From assembly GCF_001468265.1 (NCBI RefSeq), contig NZ_LNRZ01000005.1, forward strand, positions 248,001 to 312,000: 64,000 nucleotides of DNA, given 5' to 3'. The notes under the pieces are model-generated. The model did not search any database and had not been told where the DNA came from. It saw nothing but the letters and a program-made list of their open reading frames with translations. Position 1 is the first letter of the stretch. Every line of letters starts with the position of its first letter. The position numbers and the translations under genes are program-made. Shown here one piece after another: positions 16,995 to 25,485 of this stretch. This stretch comes from Sphingopyxis sp. H050 (GTDB lineage: Bacteria; Pseudomonadota; Alphaproteobacteria; Sphingomonadales; Sphingomonadaceae).

Positions 16995-18266
16995 TCAGTC
17001 GGCGATCCGCCCGCGCGCCATCACCCAGTCGACTTTTTCGAGCACCGTCACGTCGGTCAGCGGATCGCCGCTGACCGCGATCAGATCGGCGGACATGCCG
17101 GGTGCGATGCGTCCGATCTCGCCGTCGAGCGACAACAGCTTCGCGGCGACGGTCGTCGCACTCGCCAGCGCCTCGCGCGGGGTAAGCCCATATTTGACGA
17201 GCAGCGCGAATTCGCCCGCGTTGCGGCCATGCTCGAACACGCCGGCGTCGGTGCCGAAGGCGATCGGCACGCCCAGCGCCTTCGCGCGGCCGACGGCCTT
17301 GCCGACGTCGTTCATCGTCATCCGCACCTTGGTTTCGACCGTCGGGGTGTAGATGCCCTTGCCGAGGCGTTCCTTGATGCCCTCGAACGCCATCAGGGTC
17401 GGCACGAGATAGGTGCCCTTCGCCTTCATCACCTTCAATGCCGCATCGTCGGCGAAAGTGCCATGCTCGATGCTGTCGATGCCAGCCGCCGCCGCGGATT
17501 CGATCCCGCGTGCGCCATGGGCATGCGCCATCACCTTGAGGCCCAGCGAATGCGCGGTGTCCGAGATCGCGGCGAGCTCGGGGTTCGAGAAATGGCCTTC
17601 GAGCCCGCGGCCCTGCTGCGACAGCACGCCGCCCGTCGCGGTGATCTTGATGACATCGGCGCCGGCACGCGACGCCTTGCGGACCTTTTCGGCGCATTCG
17701 ACCGCGCCGGTGCAGGTATAGCCCTGATCGAGCACGTCGTGGATGTCTTCGCGGAAGCCGGTGACGTCGCCATGCCCGCCGATGATCGACAGGACAGGTC
17801 CGGCCGCGACGATGCGCGGGCCCTCAATGAAGCCTTCGGCGGTGCCGCGGCGAAGCGAAAAGGCGGTATATTGCGCCGACCCGGCCTCGCGGACGGTCGT
17901 GAAGCCGGCGCGAAGCGTGATCCGCGCATTCTTGGCGCCGACGACGACGCCCCATTCGTCCGGATCCACGGCTTCGGCGCGAAAATCGCCGCCGGGATCG
18001 CCGGTCAGATGGACGTGCAGGTCGATAAGGCCGGGGAGCAGGGTCTTGTCGCCAAGGTCGACGACTTCGGCATCGGCGGGTGCGGCGGCGCGGCCGGGAA
18101 CGATCGAAGTGATGCGGTCATCGGTGACGGTGACGGTCGACGGACCCTCGGCGGGCTTGCTGGCGTCGGTAATGACGCGGCCGGCGTAGATGACCGTTGT
18201 CTTGGCCGTCGCAGTACTGCTCAGCAGCGTGAGGGCCGCGGCGGCGACCAGTCCCGATTTGCGCAT
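16995..18266 (-). CDS. secreted amidohydrolase (imidazolonepropionase/Xaa-Pro dipeptidase-like)
   Basis: A 423-residue metal-dependent hydrolase with a Sec signal peptide (residues 1-21, ending STATA). The metal-binding start motif is LIDLHVHLTGD; later landmarks are VIKITATGGVLSQ, KVMAHAHG, IDSIEHGTFAD and PIAFGTDAG. This matches the periplasmic amidohydrolase group that cleaves dipeptides or acylated amino acids. AGGGGAGA lies before the start at 18266, so the 18 upstream in-frame codons are not used. The stop lies six bases from the stop of the GGDEF-EAL gene. Confidence 0.9.
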   Translation of the reverse strand: MRKSGLVAAAALTLLSSTATAKTTVIYAGRVITDASKPAEGPSTVTVTDDRITSIVPGRAAAPADAEVVDLGDKTLLPGLIDLHVHLTGDPGGDFRAEAVDPDEWGVVVGAKNARITLRAGFTTVREAGSAQYTAFSLRRGTAEGFIEGPRIVAAGPVLSIIGGHGDVTGFREDIHDVLDQGYTCTGAVECAEKVRKASRAGADVIKITATGGVLSQQGRGLEGHFSNPELAAISDTAHSLGLKVMAHAHGARGIESAAAAGIDSIEHGTFADDAALKVMKAKGTYLVPTLMAFEGIKERLGKGIYTPTVETKVRMTMNDVGKAVGRAKALGVPIAFGTDAGVFEHGRNAGEFALLVKYGLTPREALASATTVAAKLLSLDGEIGRIAPGMSADLIAVSGDPLTDVTVLEKVDWVMARGRIAD

Positions 18267-18327
18267 GATGTCTCCCCTGTGTTGCGCCGCCATCGTGGCG
18301 CGCGGGGAGGGGCAGGGCAAGGCCTAT

Positions 18328-18356
18328 AAAAAGAGGGGCCGGAAAACCGGCCCCTC
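18328..18356 (-). terminator. rho-independent terminator of the rcnB-like gene
   Basis: A 10-bp stem GAGGGGCCGG/CCGGCCCCTC with a four-base loop. On the minus strand it is followed directly by TTTTT. It lies 30 bases past the stop of the rcnB-like gene. Confidence 0.85.
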
Positions 18357-18385
18357 AGTTTCACCTCTGATAACCGAAAGGAATA

Positions 18386-19339
18386 TTACCAGAAGAAGTC
18401 GTAGATCACGTCGACCACCCGGCCGCTGTAGACATCGACGAGCAGCGCATCGTCATAATAGCGGATCCAGCGGTAATCGCCGTAGGCCGGGGGCAGGCGA
18501 TAATACCAGGGATCATTGATCCAGTAGCGCTGACTGTAGAACAGCGAGTTCAGCGAAAAACCAATGCTGAACCGCGTGTAGCCATAGCCCCGATACGGGT
18601 TGTAATAGCGCGGCATCCGGTAATAGTTCCGGTTCCGCTCGCGATAGCTGCGCCAGTCATAGCGGCGGTCATCGCGCCAGCCGCGGTTCCAGTTGCCATT
18701 GTTGGCCGGGCGGCCGTCGCGATAGCGCCGATCGACATAGCCGTTGCGGTTGTTGTCGTACCGGCGGTCGACGCGGTTGTCGTTGTTGCGATCCCAGCGG
18801 CGGTCGAGGCCGCCGTTGCGATTGCGGTCGTAGCGGCGGTCTACCTGCCCGTTGCGGTTGCGGTCCCACTGACGGTCGACATTGCCGTCGCGGTTGCGAT
18901 CCCACTGGCGATCGGTCCGACCGTCGCGGTTGCGATCATAGGTGCCGCGCTGACGCTCGGCCTGCTGCTGGGAGGGGCGCTGCTGCTGCACGACCGGGCG
19001 CGGCGTATCGCCGCGGCCCTGCCACTGGCGCTGGCCGTTTTCGCCGCGCTGGCGCTGGCCGTTCCAGCCATTGCCGCCGCGCTCGCTCCGATCGGGACGC
19101 GGTGCCTGCTGGACCTGCTGCGGGCGTTCGGGGCGCCCGCGTTCACCGCGCTGGCCGCCATTATTGCCGCCCCAGTCGCCGCCCCGGCGAACCTCGGGTC
19201 CGCGCGGGCCACGGTCACCACCGCCGCGATCGCCGCGCTGGGCGATCTGGATACGCTCGCCGGTCGCTTGCGCGGCGGCGGGCGCGATGGGGGTCAGGAT
19301 CGTTGCAGCGATCAGCAACCCTCCGAAAGTCTTCTTCAT
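18386..19339 (-). CDS. RcnB family periplasmic protein with six metal-loop-like repeats
   Basis: A 317-residue secreted protein. Residues 1-23 form a signal peptide (ending APAAA). The C-terminal ~80 residues (RMPRYYNPYRGYGYTRFSIG through YDFFW) form an RcnB domain, named for a periplasmic nickel/cobalt homeostasis protein. Between them is a Gly/Arg/Gln-rich low-complexity stretch and then six perfect 12-residue tandem repeats (mature residues 135-206) of form DRNRDGxxDRxW/Y, which resembles a calcium-binding loop. The start at 19339 removes nine upstream codons. Confidence 0.8.
   Translation of the reverse strand: MKKTFGGLLIAATILTPIAPAAAQATGERIQIAQRGDRGGGDRGPRGPEVRRGGDWGGNNGGQRGERGRPERPQQVQQAPRPDRSERGGNGWNGQRQRGENGQRQWQGRGDTPRPVVQQQRPSQQQAERQRGTYDRNRDGRTDRQWDRNRDGNVDRQWDRNRNGQVDRRYDRNRNGGLDRRWDRNNDNRVDRRYDNNRNGYVDRRYRDGRPANNGNWNRGWRDDRRYDWRSYRERNRNYYRMPRYYNPYRGYGYTRFSIGFSLNSLFYSQRYWINDPWYYRLPPAYGDYRWIRYYDDALLVDVYSGRVVDVIYDFFW
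18722..18937 (-). repeat. six tandem 36-base repeats in the rcnB-like gene
   Basis: Six contiguous copies of a 36-base unit encode DRNRDGRTDRQW, DRNRDGNVDRQW, DRNRNGQVDRRY, DRNRNGGLDRRW, DRNNDNRVDRRY and DNNRNGYVDRRY. Positions 1, 3, 5 or 6, and 9 follow the DxNxDGxxD pattern of EF-hand/dockerin loops. Confidence 0.9.
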
Positions 19340-19473
19340 GTCCGTCCACTCCAACTCATGTCCCATGCGCTGGAGACACCAGCCGGGAAGATGAATCGAA
19401 ATTTACGATTGGCAATATGGATCATGGCTGAACCATGCTGTTGCCTGTGGTTCAGCTAGATGAACGGCAGCCC

Positions 19474-20019
19474 TCATTCGGGGGGTGGGACGCGCAGCGC
19501 CGGCACTGCGCCCGCGGCATCCTGTGGCCGGATGCCGGGCGGCGGCGCGGCGGCGATCCGCTCCTCGCCGCGCAGCACCCGTCCGGCGCGGCGGATCGCG
19601 GTGCGGATGCGCGGATAGGTGCCGCAGCGGCAGATATTGGTGATCGCGGCGTCGATCTCGGCATCGCTTGGGTTGCTGTTGCCGCGCAGCAGCGCGGCCG
19701 CCGCCATGATCATGCCCGACTGGCAGAACCCGCATTGCGGCACCTGCTCCGCAACCCACGCCTGCTGGACCGGATGGCTGCGGTCGCGCGACAGCGCCTC
19801 GATCGTCGTGACGAAGCGGCCTTCGCATTCGGCGATGGTGACCATGCAGCTGCGAATCGCCTCGCCGTCGATGTCGACGGTGCAGGCGCCGCACTCGCCG
19901 GTGCCGCAGCCATATTTGGTGCCAGTCAGATTCGACGCGTCGCGCAGCGCCCACAGCAGGGGCGTTTCGGGGTCCATGCGATATTCGACCGGCCGGTCGT
20001 TGACCGAAAATCTCGTCAT
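19474..20019 (-). CDS. (2Fe-2S)-binding small subunit, molybdenum hydroxylase family
   Basis: A 181-residue protein with an N-terminal plant-type ferredoxin domain (cysteines 38, 43, 46, 58) and a helical second 2Fe-2S domain (cysteines 96, 99, 130, 132; GFCQSGM and CRCGTYPRI). This is the layout of the small subunit of isoquinoline 1-oxidoreductase/aldehyde oxidase. Normally a molybdopterin-binding large subunit is adjacent, but none is present within the window. About 30 extra C-terminal residues are proline/alanine-rich. The electron partner is therefore unknown. Confidence 0.88.
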   Translation of the reverse strand: MTRFSVNDRPVEYRMDPETPLLWALRDASNLTGTKYGCGTGECGACTVDIDGEAIRSCMVTIAECEGRFVTTIEALSRDRSHPVQQAWVAEQVPQCGFCQSGMIMAAAALLRGNSNPSDAEIDAAITNICRCGTYPRIRTAIRRAGRVLRGEERIAAAPPPGIRPQDAAGAVPALRVPPPE

Positions 20020-20046
20020 GCGGCCGGTCTTAACGGCCCCGCCGGA

Positions 20047-20811
20047 TTAGTCACGCCAGCTCGTGTCGATCTTGTCGACCTTGCGGACCATCGCGTCGAA
20101 TTCGGCCTTGCCCGCCTGGCCGGGGATCGAGGCCATGAACAGGTCGCGCTGGTGGACCGCGATCACCTCCTGCGGAACGGTGATCGGCTTGCCCATGCTC
20201 ATCGTCGCCATCTGGATCTCGCACGCGCGCTGCAGCGCCCAATATTTGATGAAGGCTTCGGTCAGCGTCTTGCCCATCACGACGGGGCCGTGATTCTTGA
20301 GCATCAGGATGCGCTTGTCGCCGAGATTTTGGACGAGGCGTTCGCCTTCCTCCTCGCGCACCGTGACGCCCTCGAAATCATGATAGGCGATCTGGCCCGC
20401 GAAGTTGCAGGCATAGAAGTTCACCGGCTGCAGCCCGCCTTCGAGCGCACAGACCGCGACCGTCGCTGTGGTGTGCGTGTGGATGATCGCGTGCGCGTCG
20501 GGCAGGACGCGGTGGAACAGGCTGTGCTGGACAAAGCCCGCCTTGTTGACGTGCCAGGGATTGTCCTCGTCGACCTTGTTGCCGTCGATGTCGATCTTGA
20601 TGAGGGTCGAGGCGGTCACTTCGCTGAAATGCATGCCATAAGGATTGATCAGGTAGCTGCCGTCCTCGTCGGGAACCTTCACCGTGATATGGTTGAAGAT
20701 CATCTCGTCCCAGCCCATCATCGCAAAGATGCGGTAGCAAGCGGCAAGCTCCTGCCGCGCCGTCCATTCGGCTTCGCTATATTTGCTGTTGCGCTTGAGC
20801 TGGGTCGCCAT
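20047..20811 (-). CDS. class II aldolase/adducin family protein
   Basis: A 254-residue protein with the class II aldolase fold. The zinc histidines are in IIHTHTTATVAV (His111, His113) and a later LKNHGPVVMGKT. INPYGMHFSEVTAS is the substrate-loop region. Relatives include fuculose-phosphate aldolase, but many members act on unknown substrates and no sugar pathway genes are adjacent. The stop is 27 bases from the start of the 2Fe-2S gene on the same strand. Confidence 0.88.
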   Translation of the reverse strand: MATQLKRNSKYSEAEWTARQELAACYRIFAMMGWDEMIFNHITVKVPDEDGSYLINPYGMHFSEVTASTLIKIDIDGNKVDEDNPWHVNKAGFVQHSLFHRVLPDAHAIIHTHTTATVAVCALEGGLQPVNFYACNFAGQIAYHDFEGVTVREEEGERLVQNLGDKRILMLKNHGPVVMGKTLTEAFIKYWALQRACEIQMATMSMGKPITVPQEVIAVHQRDLFMASIPGQAGKAEFDAMVRKVDKIDTSWRD

Positions 20812-21088
20812 GGCCTGTCCCTCATTATGATGTTAGTTTCGTCCTGCTACCTATGCCATAAGCATGGGGGCCGGCACAATCCCGCGAGCGCGCAAAGCGC
20901 CTTGGGCGCGCGACCGGCCCGCTACACCGCCTTTGGGGTTGCATTTCGGCGCGAATCCCTTTAGTCGGCGGCCAACCGGAACGTCGCGCTTTCGCGGCGC
21001 TCTTTTTATTGCCCGAATATCGGCGATTTACGGCAAACCGGGTGCCCGGTGGCGAAATCGTTTTGACGAACAGGAGACGACACGGCGT

Positions 21089-21295
21089 ATGCAGATCATC
21101 GTTCGCGACAATAATGTCGACCAGGCCCTTCGCGCGCTCAAGAAGAAGCTGCAGCGTGAGGGCGTGTATCGCGAAATGAAGCTGCGCCGTCACTACGAGA
21201 AGCCCAGCGAAAAGCGCGCCCGCGAGCGCGCCGCCGCCGTCCGCCGCGCCCGCAAGATGGAGCGCAAGCGGATGGAGCGCGACGGTATCAAGTAA
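21089..21295 (+). CDS. rpsU: 30S ribosomal protein S21
   Basis: A 68-residue, highly basic protein beginning [20 protein letters not shown] with a long arginine-rich C-terminal helix, as usual for S21. S21 binds the 30S platform near the anti-Shine-Dalgarno region. CAGGAG lies about 12 bases before the ATG. Upstream in-frame codons to 20864 do not resemble the family. The 277 bases before it, back to the divergent aldolase, hold no other gene. An intrinsic terminator follows. Confidence 0.96.
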   Translation: MQIIVRDNNVDQALRALKKKLQREGVYREMKLRRHYEKPSEKRARERAAAVRRARKMERKRMERDGIK

Positions 21296-21326
21296 GACCG
21301 TCTCCCGTTCGGGATCCTGATTCGAG

Positions 21327-21360
21327 AAAAGGGCGCCGCGGCAACGTGGCGCCCTTTTTC
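21327..21360 (+). terminator. rho-independent terminator of rpsU
   Basis: A GGGCGCC/GGCGCCC stem at 21331-21337 and 21348-21354, preceded by AAAA and followed by TTTTT, 31 bases after the rpsU stop. Confidence 0.85.
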
Positions 21361-21402
21361 GTTGGGGCGCGGACAGCCGGTCGCGGCCGGAAGTGGACCT
21401 TG

Positions 21403-21486
21403 CTTTCATCGTCATCCCGGACTTGATCCAGGATCCATAGCCGCGCCGTAGTAATGGATCCCGGATCAAGTCCGGGATGACGAAAG
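21403..21486. repeat. inverted repeat pair, CATCCCGGACTTGATCC family
   Basis: Two opposed copies of about 28 bases (CGTCATCCCGGACTTGATCC and its complement) are separated by about 20 bases. The element fills the gap between the rpsU terminator and the FKBP gene. I see nothing else between 21361 and 21625 except the FKBP promoter region. Confidence 0.9.
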
Positions 21487-21625
21487 AAAATAGGGTAACA
21501 GGAACTCCCCACCCCATTCCCGCCATCGCGCTGCATCCATATAATTGCCTCTGGACCCTTCCGCACCGCACCGCTTATAGGCGTGCCCGACATTCAGCCC
21601 GATCGGGGCAGGGAAGGACAAGAGC

Positions 21626-22150
21626 ATGAGCGTAACGACGGTTCCACTGCGCCCGGTGAGCAAGGGCGGGCTGTGGCTGATGTGGATTGGCCTGATCGCG
21701 CTGCTCGCGGCGGGCACCGCCTTTGCCTTCATGGGGACGCCGCGCATCGGGTTCGAGACTGTCAAGGCTGGCACCGGCCCCAGCCCGACGACCGCCGACG
21801 TCGTTCTCGTCAAATATGAAGGCAAGCTCGACGACGGCACCGTCTTCGACGCCAACGAACAGGCGCCGATGCAGGTGTCGCAGGTCGTTCCCGGCTTCTC
21901 CGACGCGCTGACCCGTATGCAGAAGGGCGGCAAGTACAAGATCAGCATCCCGTCGTCGCTCGGCTATGGCGACCGCGCCGTCGGCCCGATCCCGGCCGGC
22001 AGCACGCTGCATTTCGACGTCGAACTGCTCGACTTCCGCTCGGAAGCCGAGGTTCGCGCGATGCAGCAGCAGATGCAGATGATGCAGCAACAGCAGCAGG
22101 GCGCCCCCGGCGGCGTACCCGGCGCACCGGCCCCCGCGCCGCAGCAGTAA
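21626..22150 (+). CDS. membrane-anchored FKBP-type peptidyl-prolyl isomerase
   Basis: A 174-residue protein. One N-terminal transmembrane anchor (about residues 15-36) is followed by an FKBP domain (about 45-140) with VLVKYEGKLDDGTVFDAN, QVVPGFSDALTRMQ and the terminal LHFDVELLDF. The tail is glutamine-rich (MQQQMQMMQQQQQ) then Gly/Pro/Ala-rich, likely disordered. It probably catalyses proline isomerisation in the periplasm. It is convergent with the PerM gene; a bidirectional hairpin lies between them. Confidence 0.92.
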   Translation: MSVTTVPLRPVSKGGLWLMWIGLIALLAAGTAFAFMGTPRIGFETVKAGTGPSPTTADVVLVKYEGKLDDGTVFDANEQAPMQVSQVVPGFSDALTRMQKGGKYKISIPSSLGYGDRAVGPIPAGSTLHFDVELLDFRSEAEVRAMQQQMQMMQQQQQGAPGGVPGAPAPAPQQ

Positions 22151-22173
22151 CGCTTCGGTCTAAAGCGAATTTC

Positions 22174-22206
22174 AAGCGGCGGTGAGCTAGGGGCTCGCCG
22201 CCGCTT
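22174..22206. terminator. hairpin between convergent FKBP and PerM genes
   Basis: Stem AAGCGGCGGTGAGC with GCTCGCCGCCGCTT (one G-U wobble) around a TAGGG loop, followed by TCGTTT on the plus strand. It overlaps the PerM stop codon. It probably terminates the FKBP transcript. Confidence 0.6.
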
Positions 22207-23329
22207 TCGTTTGGGCGGCGCCTGCGTTGCGCTCCGCCTCGCGTTCCAGCGCGACCTTGATCATCGCGACGATCGGATCGGCGAGGAACAGCCCCATGAT
22301 GCCGAGTAGGGCGCCGAACAGGATCTGCGCGCCGAGGACGAGCGCGGGCGCAAGGTCAACGGTCTGCTTCGCGACCATCGGCACGATCAGATAGCCGTCG
22401 ACCGTCTGGACGGTGAAATAGATGGCGATCGCCCACAGGCCGGTATCGACCCCGGCCGAGAAGCCGACGAGCACCAGCAGCACGCCCGACACGATCGCGC
22501 CGATATTGGGGATGAAGGCGAGCAGGCCGGTGAGCAGCCCCATCAAGGCCGCCATCGGAATGCCGACCGCCAGGCAGGCGAGCCAGGTTCCGATGCCTTC
22601 GACCAGCATGCCGAGCAGGCGTCCCGCCATCAGCCGGCGCAGCGTGAAGCCCATGCGCGCGGTCGTGATGTAGAAATTTTCGCGAGACTTCATCGGCAGC
22701 ATCCACGCGACGCCGCGTTCATAAAGCCGCGGCTCGATCGCGATGAAGATGCCGAGGACGATGACCATGACCAGGCTGGTCAGCGCGCCGAGCACGGTTC
22801 CGACCGCGGCGGTGACGCGCCCGAAAGTGCCCGCGATATTGTCGGTGATCGTCTTGGTGTCGAGCTGGAAGTCGCCCATGCCATGGTCGGCGGCCCAGGC
22901 GGCGATGCGCTCGACCTGGCCCATCACGACCTTTTGCAGCGTCGCGGCCTGATCGGCGATCTGCGAGCCCGCGAACATCACCGTCCAGACGAGGAAGGCC
23001 ACGAGCGAAAGGCAGACGATCAGCAGCCGCCAGCCGCGCGCGATCGGCAGAACGCGCCCGAGCAGCCGGGTTCCGCCATCGAGCATCGACGCCATTACGA
23101 TGCCCGCGAAAATCAGCAGGATCGGCTGGATCAGGATGATGCAGAGGCCGATCAGCAGTGCGAGCCCCAGCCACACGGCGGCGCGGAGCAACTCGGTGCG
23201 GACAGGCTGGCTGCGAATCTCGGTCGGGCCGGGGGCCTCGGGCTTTTCGCTTTCGGCGGATTTGGGCGGGGTCTTGCGCGGCGCTCGCGATGCGGCCGCC
23301 GTTCTCGATGTCGCCTTTGGTGCCGCCAT
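22187..23329 (-). CDS. AI-2E family (PerM) transporter
   Basis: A 380-residue protein with a basic, disordered N-terminus (about 45 residues, Lys/Ala/Pro-rich) followed by roughly eight transmembrane segments. It has the family pattern of paired hydrophobic helices (ILLIFAGIVMASML, then GWRLLIVCLSLVAFLVW) and the conserved C-terminal GIPMAALMGLLTGLLAFIPN. Relatives include the Na+/H+ antiporter-like and AI-2 exporter proteins; the transported compound is unknown. It sits just upstream of lepB in the opposite order, with a 12-base gap. Confidence 0.88.
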   Translation of the reverse strand: MAAPKATSRTAAASRAPRKTPPKSAESEKPEAPGPTEIRSQPVRTELLRAAVWLGLALLIGLCIILIQPILLIFAGIVMASMLDGGTRLLGRVLPIARGWRLLIVCLSLVAFLVWTVMFAGSQIADQAATLQKVVMGQVERIAAWAADHGMGDFQLDTKTITDNIAGTFGRVTAAVGTVLGALTSLVMVIVLGIFIAIEPRLYERGVAWMLPMKSRENFYITTARMGFTLRRLMAGRLLGMLVEGIGTWLACLAVGIPMAALMGLLTGLLAFIPNIGAIVSGVLLVLVGFSAGVDTGLWAIAIYFTVQTVDGYLIVPMVAKQTVDLAPALVLGAQILFGALLGIMGLFLADPIVAMIKVALEREAERNAGAAQTKAAASP

Positions 23330-23340
23330 GCCCTTACTCC

Positions 23341-24180
23341 CTATTTCGCTTCCGCGTCACGCGCAGGCCGCAAGTCGGTTCCCGCACGGCCCGGTCGCAG
23401 AGCTTCGAACCAGCTTAGCGGATTGTACCAGACGGCGGTTCCATCGGTCGAAAAGGTGATGATCTCGGCGCGTCCGGCGATCGCGTCGAACGGGACGGGA
23501 CCGCCGAGGCCCTTCTGGAAGGTCGGCACGCGGCTATCGGCGCTGCCGTCGCGGTTGTCGCCCATCAGGAACAGGTGGTCCGCCGGCACTTCAACGGGGC
23601 CGTAGTCGTCGGTCTGGAAGCCGCCCATGTCGATCGTGTCGAACGTTGCGCCGCCCGGCAGCGTTTCGCGCACGACCGGCGCCTCGAGCATCTTGCGGCC
23701 CTGCGCGTCGGTGGTGACGAAGGCGTAGAGGCTGCTGCCGGGCGAGGGGGTGTTGGCGTCGACGGGGATCGCGGTCATCGGCTGAACCTCGCGTTTCACG
23801 GGCTTGCCGTTGATGATCAGCACGCCCCCGCGCAGTTCGATCGTGTCGCCGGGCAGGCCGATCACCCGCTTGATGTAATCGATGCGGCTCTCGGGATGTT
23901 CCAGCACGACGATGTCGCCGCGTTCGGGCAGCTTGCCGAACAGGCGGCCTTCGACCTTCGGCGCGAGATGGAAGCTGACCGAGGCGTAGGACCAGCCATA
24001 GGGATATTTGCTGACGATCAGCCGGTCGCCGTTGTGCAGCGCCGGCATCATCGAATCCGACGGGATATAGAAGGGCTTGGCGACGCAGCTGTGGATGCCG
24101 AGCACCAGCAGCAGGATCACCACGACGTCGCGGATCAGCTTGCCCCAGCTCGTTTCTTCGTCCCGTACGCTCTTCGCCAT
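23341..24180 (-). CDS. lepB: signal peptidase I
   Basis: A 279-residue membrane serine protease that cleaves Sec signal peptides at the outer face of the inner membrane. One N-terminal transmembrane helix (about 16-34) precedes the catalytic Ser43 in IPSDSMMPAL. The general base Lys104 is in YIKRVIGLPGD, and GDNRDGSADSR is the third family box. It begins two bases after acpS and is the last gene of pyrE-pdxJ-acpS-lepB. Confidence 0.95.
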   Translation of the reverse strand: MAKSVRDEETSWGKLIRDVVVILLLVLGIHSCVAKPFYIPSDSMMPALHNGDRLIVSKYPYGWSYASVSFHLAPKVEGRLFGKLPERGDIVVLEHPESRIDYIKRVIGLPGDTIELRGGVLIINGKPVKREVQPMTAIPVDANTPSPGSSLYAFVTTDAQGRKMLEAPVVRETLPGGATFDTIDMGGFQTDDYGPVEVPADHLFLMGDNRDGSADSRVPTFQKGLGGPVPFDAIAGRAEIITFSTDGTAVWYNPLSWFEALRPGRAGTDLRPARDAEAK

Positions 24181-24182
24181 TC

Positions 24183-24584
24183 TCAGTCCTTGATCGCTTC
24201 GATGATGACGAAAGCCTGCGCCCAGGGGTGGTCGTCGGTCAGTGTCAGGTGGATATGTGCCCTGTGCCCGGCCGGAATCATCTCGGCGAGCCGCGCCGCC
24301 GCGCCGCCGGTAAGCGCCAGCGTCGGCGCGCCCGAGGGGGCGTTGACGACGCCGATGTCCTTCATGAACACGCCGCGCTTGAAGCCGGTTCCGACGGCCT
24401 TGGAGAAGGCCTCCTTGGCGGCGAAGCGCTTGGCGTAGGTGCCGGCGCGGGTGAACGGGCGCCGCGCCGCCTTGGCGCGCTCGATCTCGGTAAAGACGCG
24501 GTTTTCGAACCGCTCGCCGAACCGGTCGAGTGAATTCTGGATGCGCTCGATATTACAGAGGTCGGAACCGAGGCCGATGATCAC
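24183..24584 (-). CDS. acpS: holo-ACP synthase
   Basis: A 133-residue enzyme that transfers phosphopantetheine from CoA to acyl carrier protein. The magnesium ligands are Asp8 in GLGSDLCNI and Glu58 in [10 protein letters not shown]. The start is GTG at 24584, because the next residues (IIGLGSD) are the family N-terminus and the upstream codons translate a repeat. The Shine-Dalgarno GGGGAGG, six bases before GTG, is itself the end of the palindromic repeat at 24588-24732. Confidence 0.94.
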   Translation of the reverse strand: MIIGLGSDLCNIERIQNSLDRFGERFENRVFTEIERAKAARRPFTRAGTYAKRFAAKEAFSKAVGTGFKRGVFMKDIGVVNAPSGAPTLALTGGAAARLAEMIPAGHRAHIHLTLTDDHPWAQAFVIIEAIKD

Positions 24585-24587
24585 AGC

Positions 24588-24732
24588 GATCCTCCCCGGA
24601 ACGGGGAGGGGGACCACCGAAGGTGGTGGAGGGGCACAGGCGGAGTCGTGCGGCGCATATAGGGCAGGAAACACCTTGCGTGCCCCTCCACCATGCTTCG
24701 CATGGTCCCCCTCCCCGTGCCGGGGAGGATCG
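24588..24732. repeat. REPIN-like inverted pair of two-hairpin repeats
   Basis: Copy A (24588-24637, reverse orientation) and copy B (24680-24732, forward) flank a 42-base spacer. Each contains two hairpins. The first stem reads ACCACC/GGTGGT in A and ACCATGC/GCATGGT in B, with the loop TTC constant; the second is CCTCCCCG/CGGGGAGG in A and CTCCCCG/CGGGGAG in B. The pair lies between pdxJ and acpS within their operon. Confidence 0.92.
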
Positions 24733-24744
24733 GCAACGGCCCGC

Positions 24745-25485
24745 TCACCCGCGCGCCTCGTCCATCAGGCCGCGCATTCGCCGGATCGCATGTTCCAGCC
24801 CGGTGAAGATCGCCTCGCCGATCAGATAATGACCGATATTGAGTTCGGCGAGCTGCGGGATCGCGGCTACGGCCACGACATTGTCATAGGTGAGGCCGTG
24901 GCCGGCATGCGGTTCGATGCCGTTCTTCCACGCGAGCGCCGCGGCATCGGCGATGCGGCGCAGTTCGGCGGCGCGTTCTTCGCCCTCGACATGCGCGTAG
25001 CGGCCGGTGTGGAACTCGACGACCGGCGCTTTCAGACGCATCGCCGCCTCGATCTGGCGCGGGTCGGGCTCGATGAACAGGCTGACACGGATGCCCGCGT
25101 CGTTCAGCCGGCCGACGATCGGCGCGAGATGGTTGTGCTGCCCGGCCGCGTCGAGCCCGCCCTCGGTCGTCCGTTCCTCGCGCTTCTCGGGGACGATGCA
25201 CGCGGCGTGCGGCATATGCCGCAGCGCGATCTCCAGCATCTCGTCGGTCGCCGCCATTTCGAGGTTGAGCGGCAGGTCGGTCGCCGCCTGGATGCGCGCC
25301 AGGTCGTCGTCGCGGATGTGCCGCCGGTCCTCGCGCAGATGCGCGGTGATGCCGTCGCCGCCGAACGCCGCGACGATTTCCGCCGCGCGCACCGGGTCGG
25401 GATGATCGCCGCCGCGCGCATTGCGGATCGTCGCAACATGGTCGATGTTGACGCCGAGCCGCAATTTGGACGGGAGGCTGCTCAA
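24745..25485 (-). CDS. pdxJ: pyridoxine 5'-phosphate synthase
   Basis: A 246-residue TIM-barrel enzyme for the last ring-closing step of the DXP-dependent vitamin B6 route, using the PdxA product. Signatures are [66 protein letters not shown] and [12 protein letters not shown]. The start overlaps the pyrE stop by four bases. pdxA is also present in the window at 61.5 kb, so both final steps are encoded here. Confidence 0.96.
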   Translation of the reverse strand: MSSLPSKLRLGVNIDHVATIRNARGGDHPDPVRAAEIVAAFGGDGITAHLREDRRHIRDDDLARIQAATDLPLNLEMAATDEMLEIALRHMPHAACIVPEKREERTTEGGLDAAGQHNHLAPIVGRLNDAGIRVSLFIEPDPRQIEAAMRLKAPVVEFHTGRYAHVEGEERAAELRRIADAAALAWKNGIEPHAGHGLTYDNVVAVAAIPQLAELNIGHYLIGEAIFTGLEHAIRRMRGLMDEARG

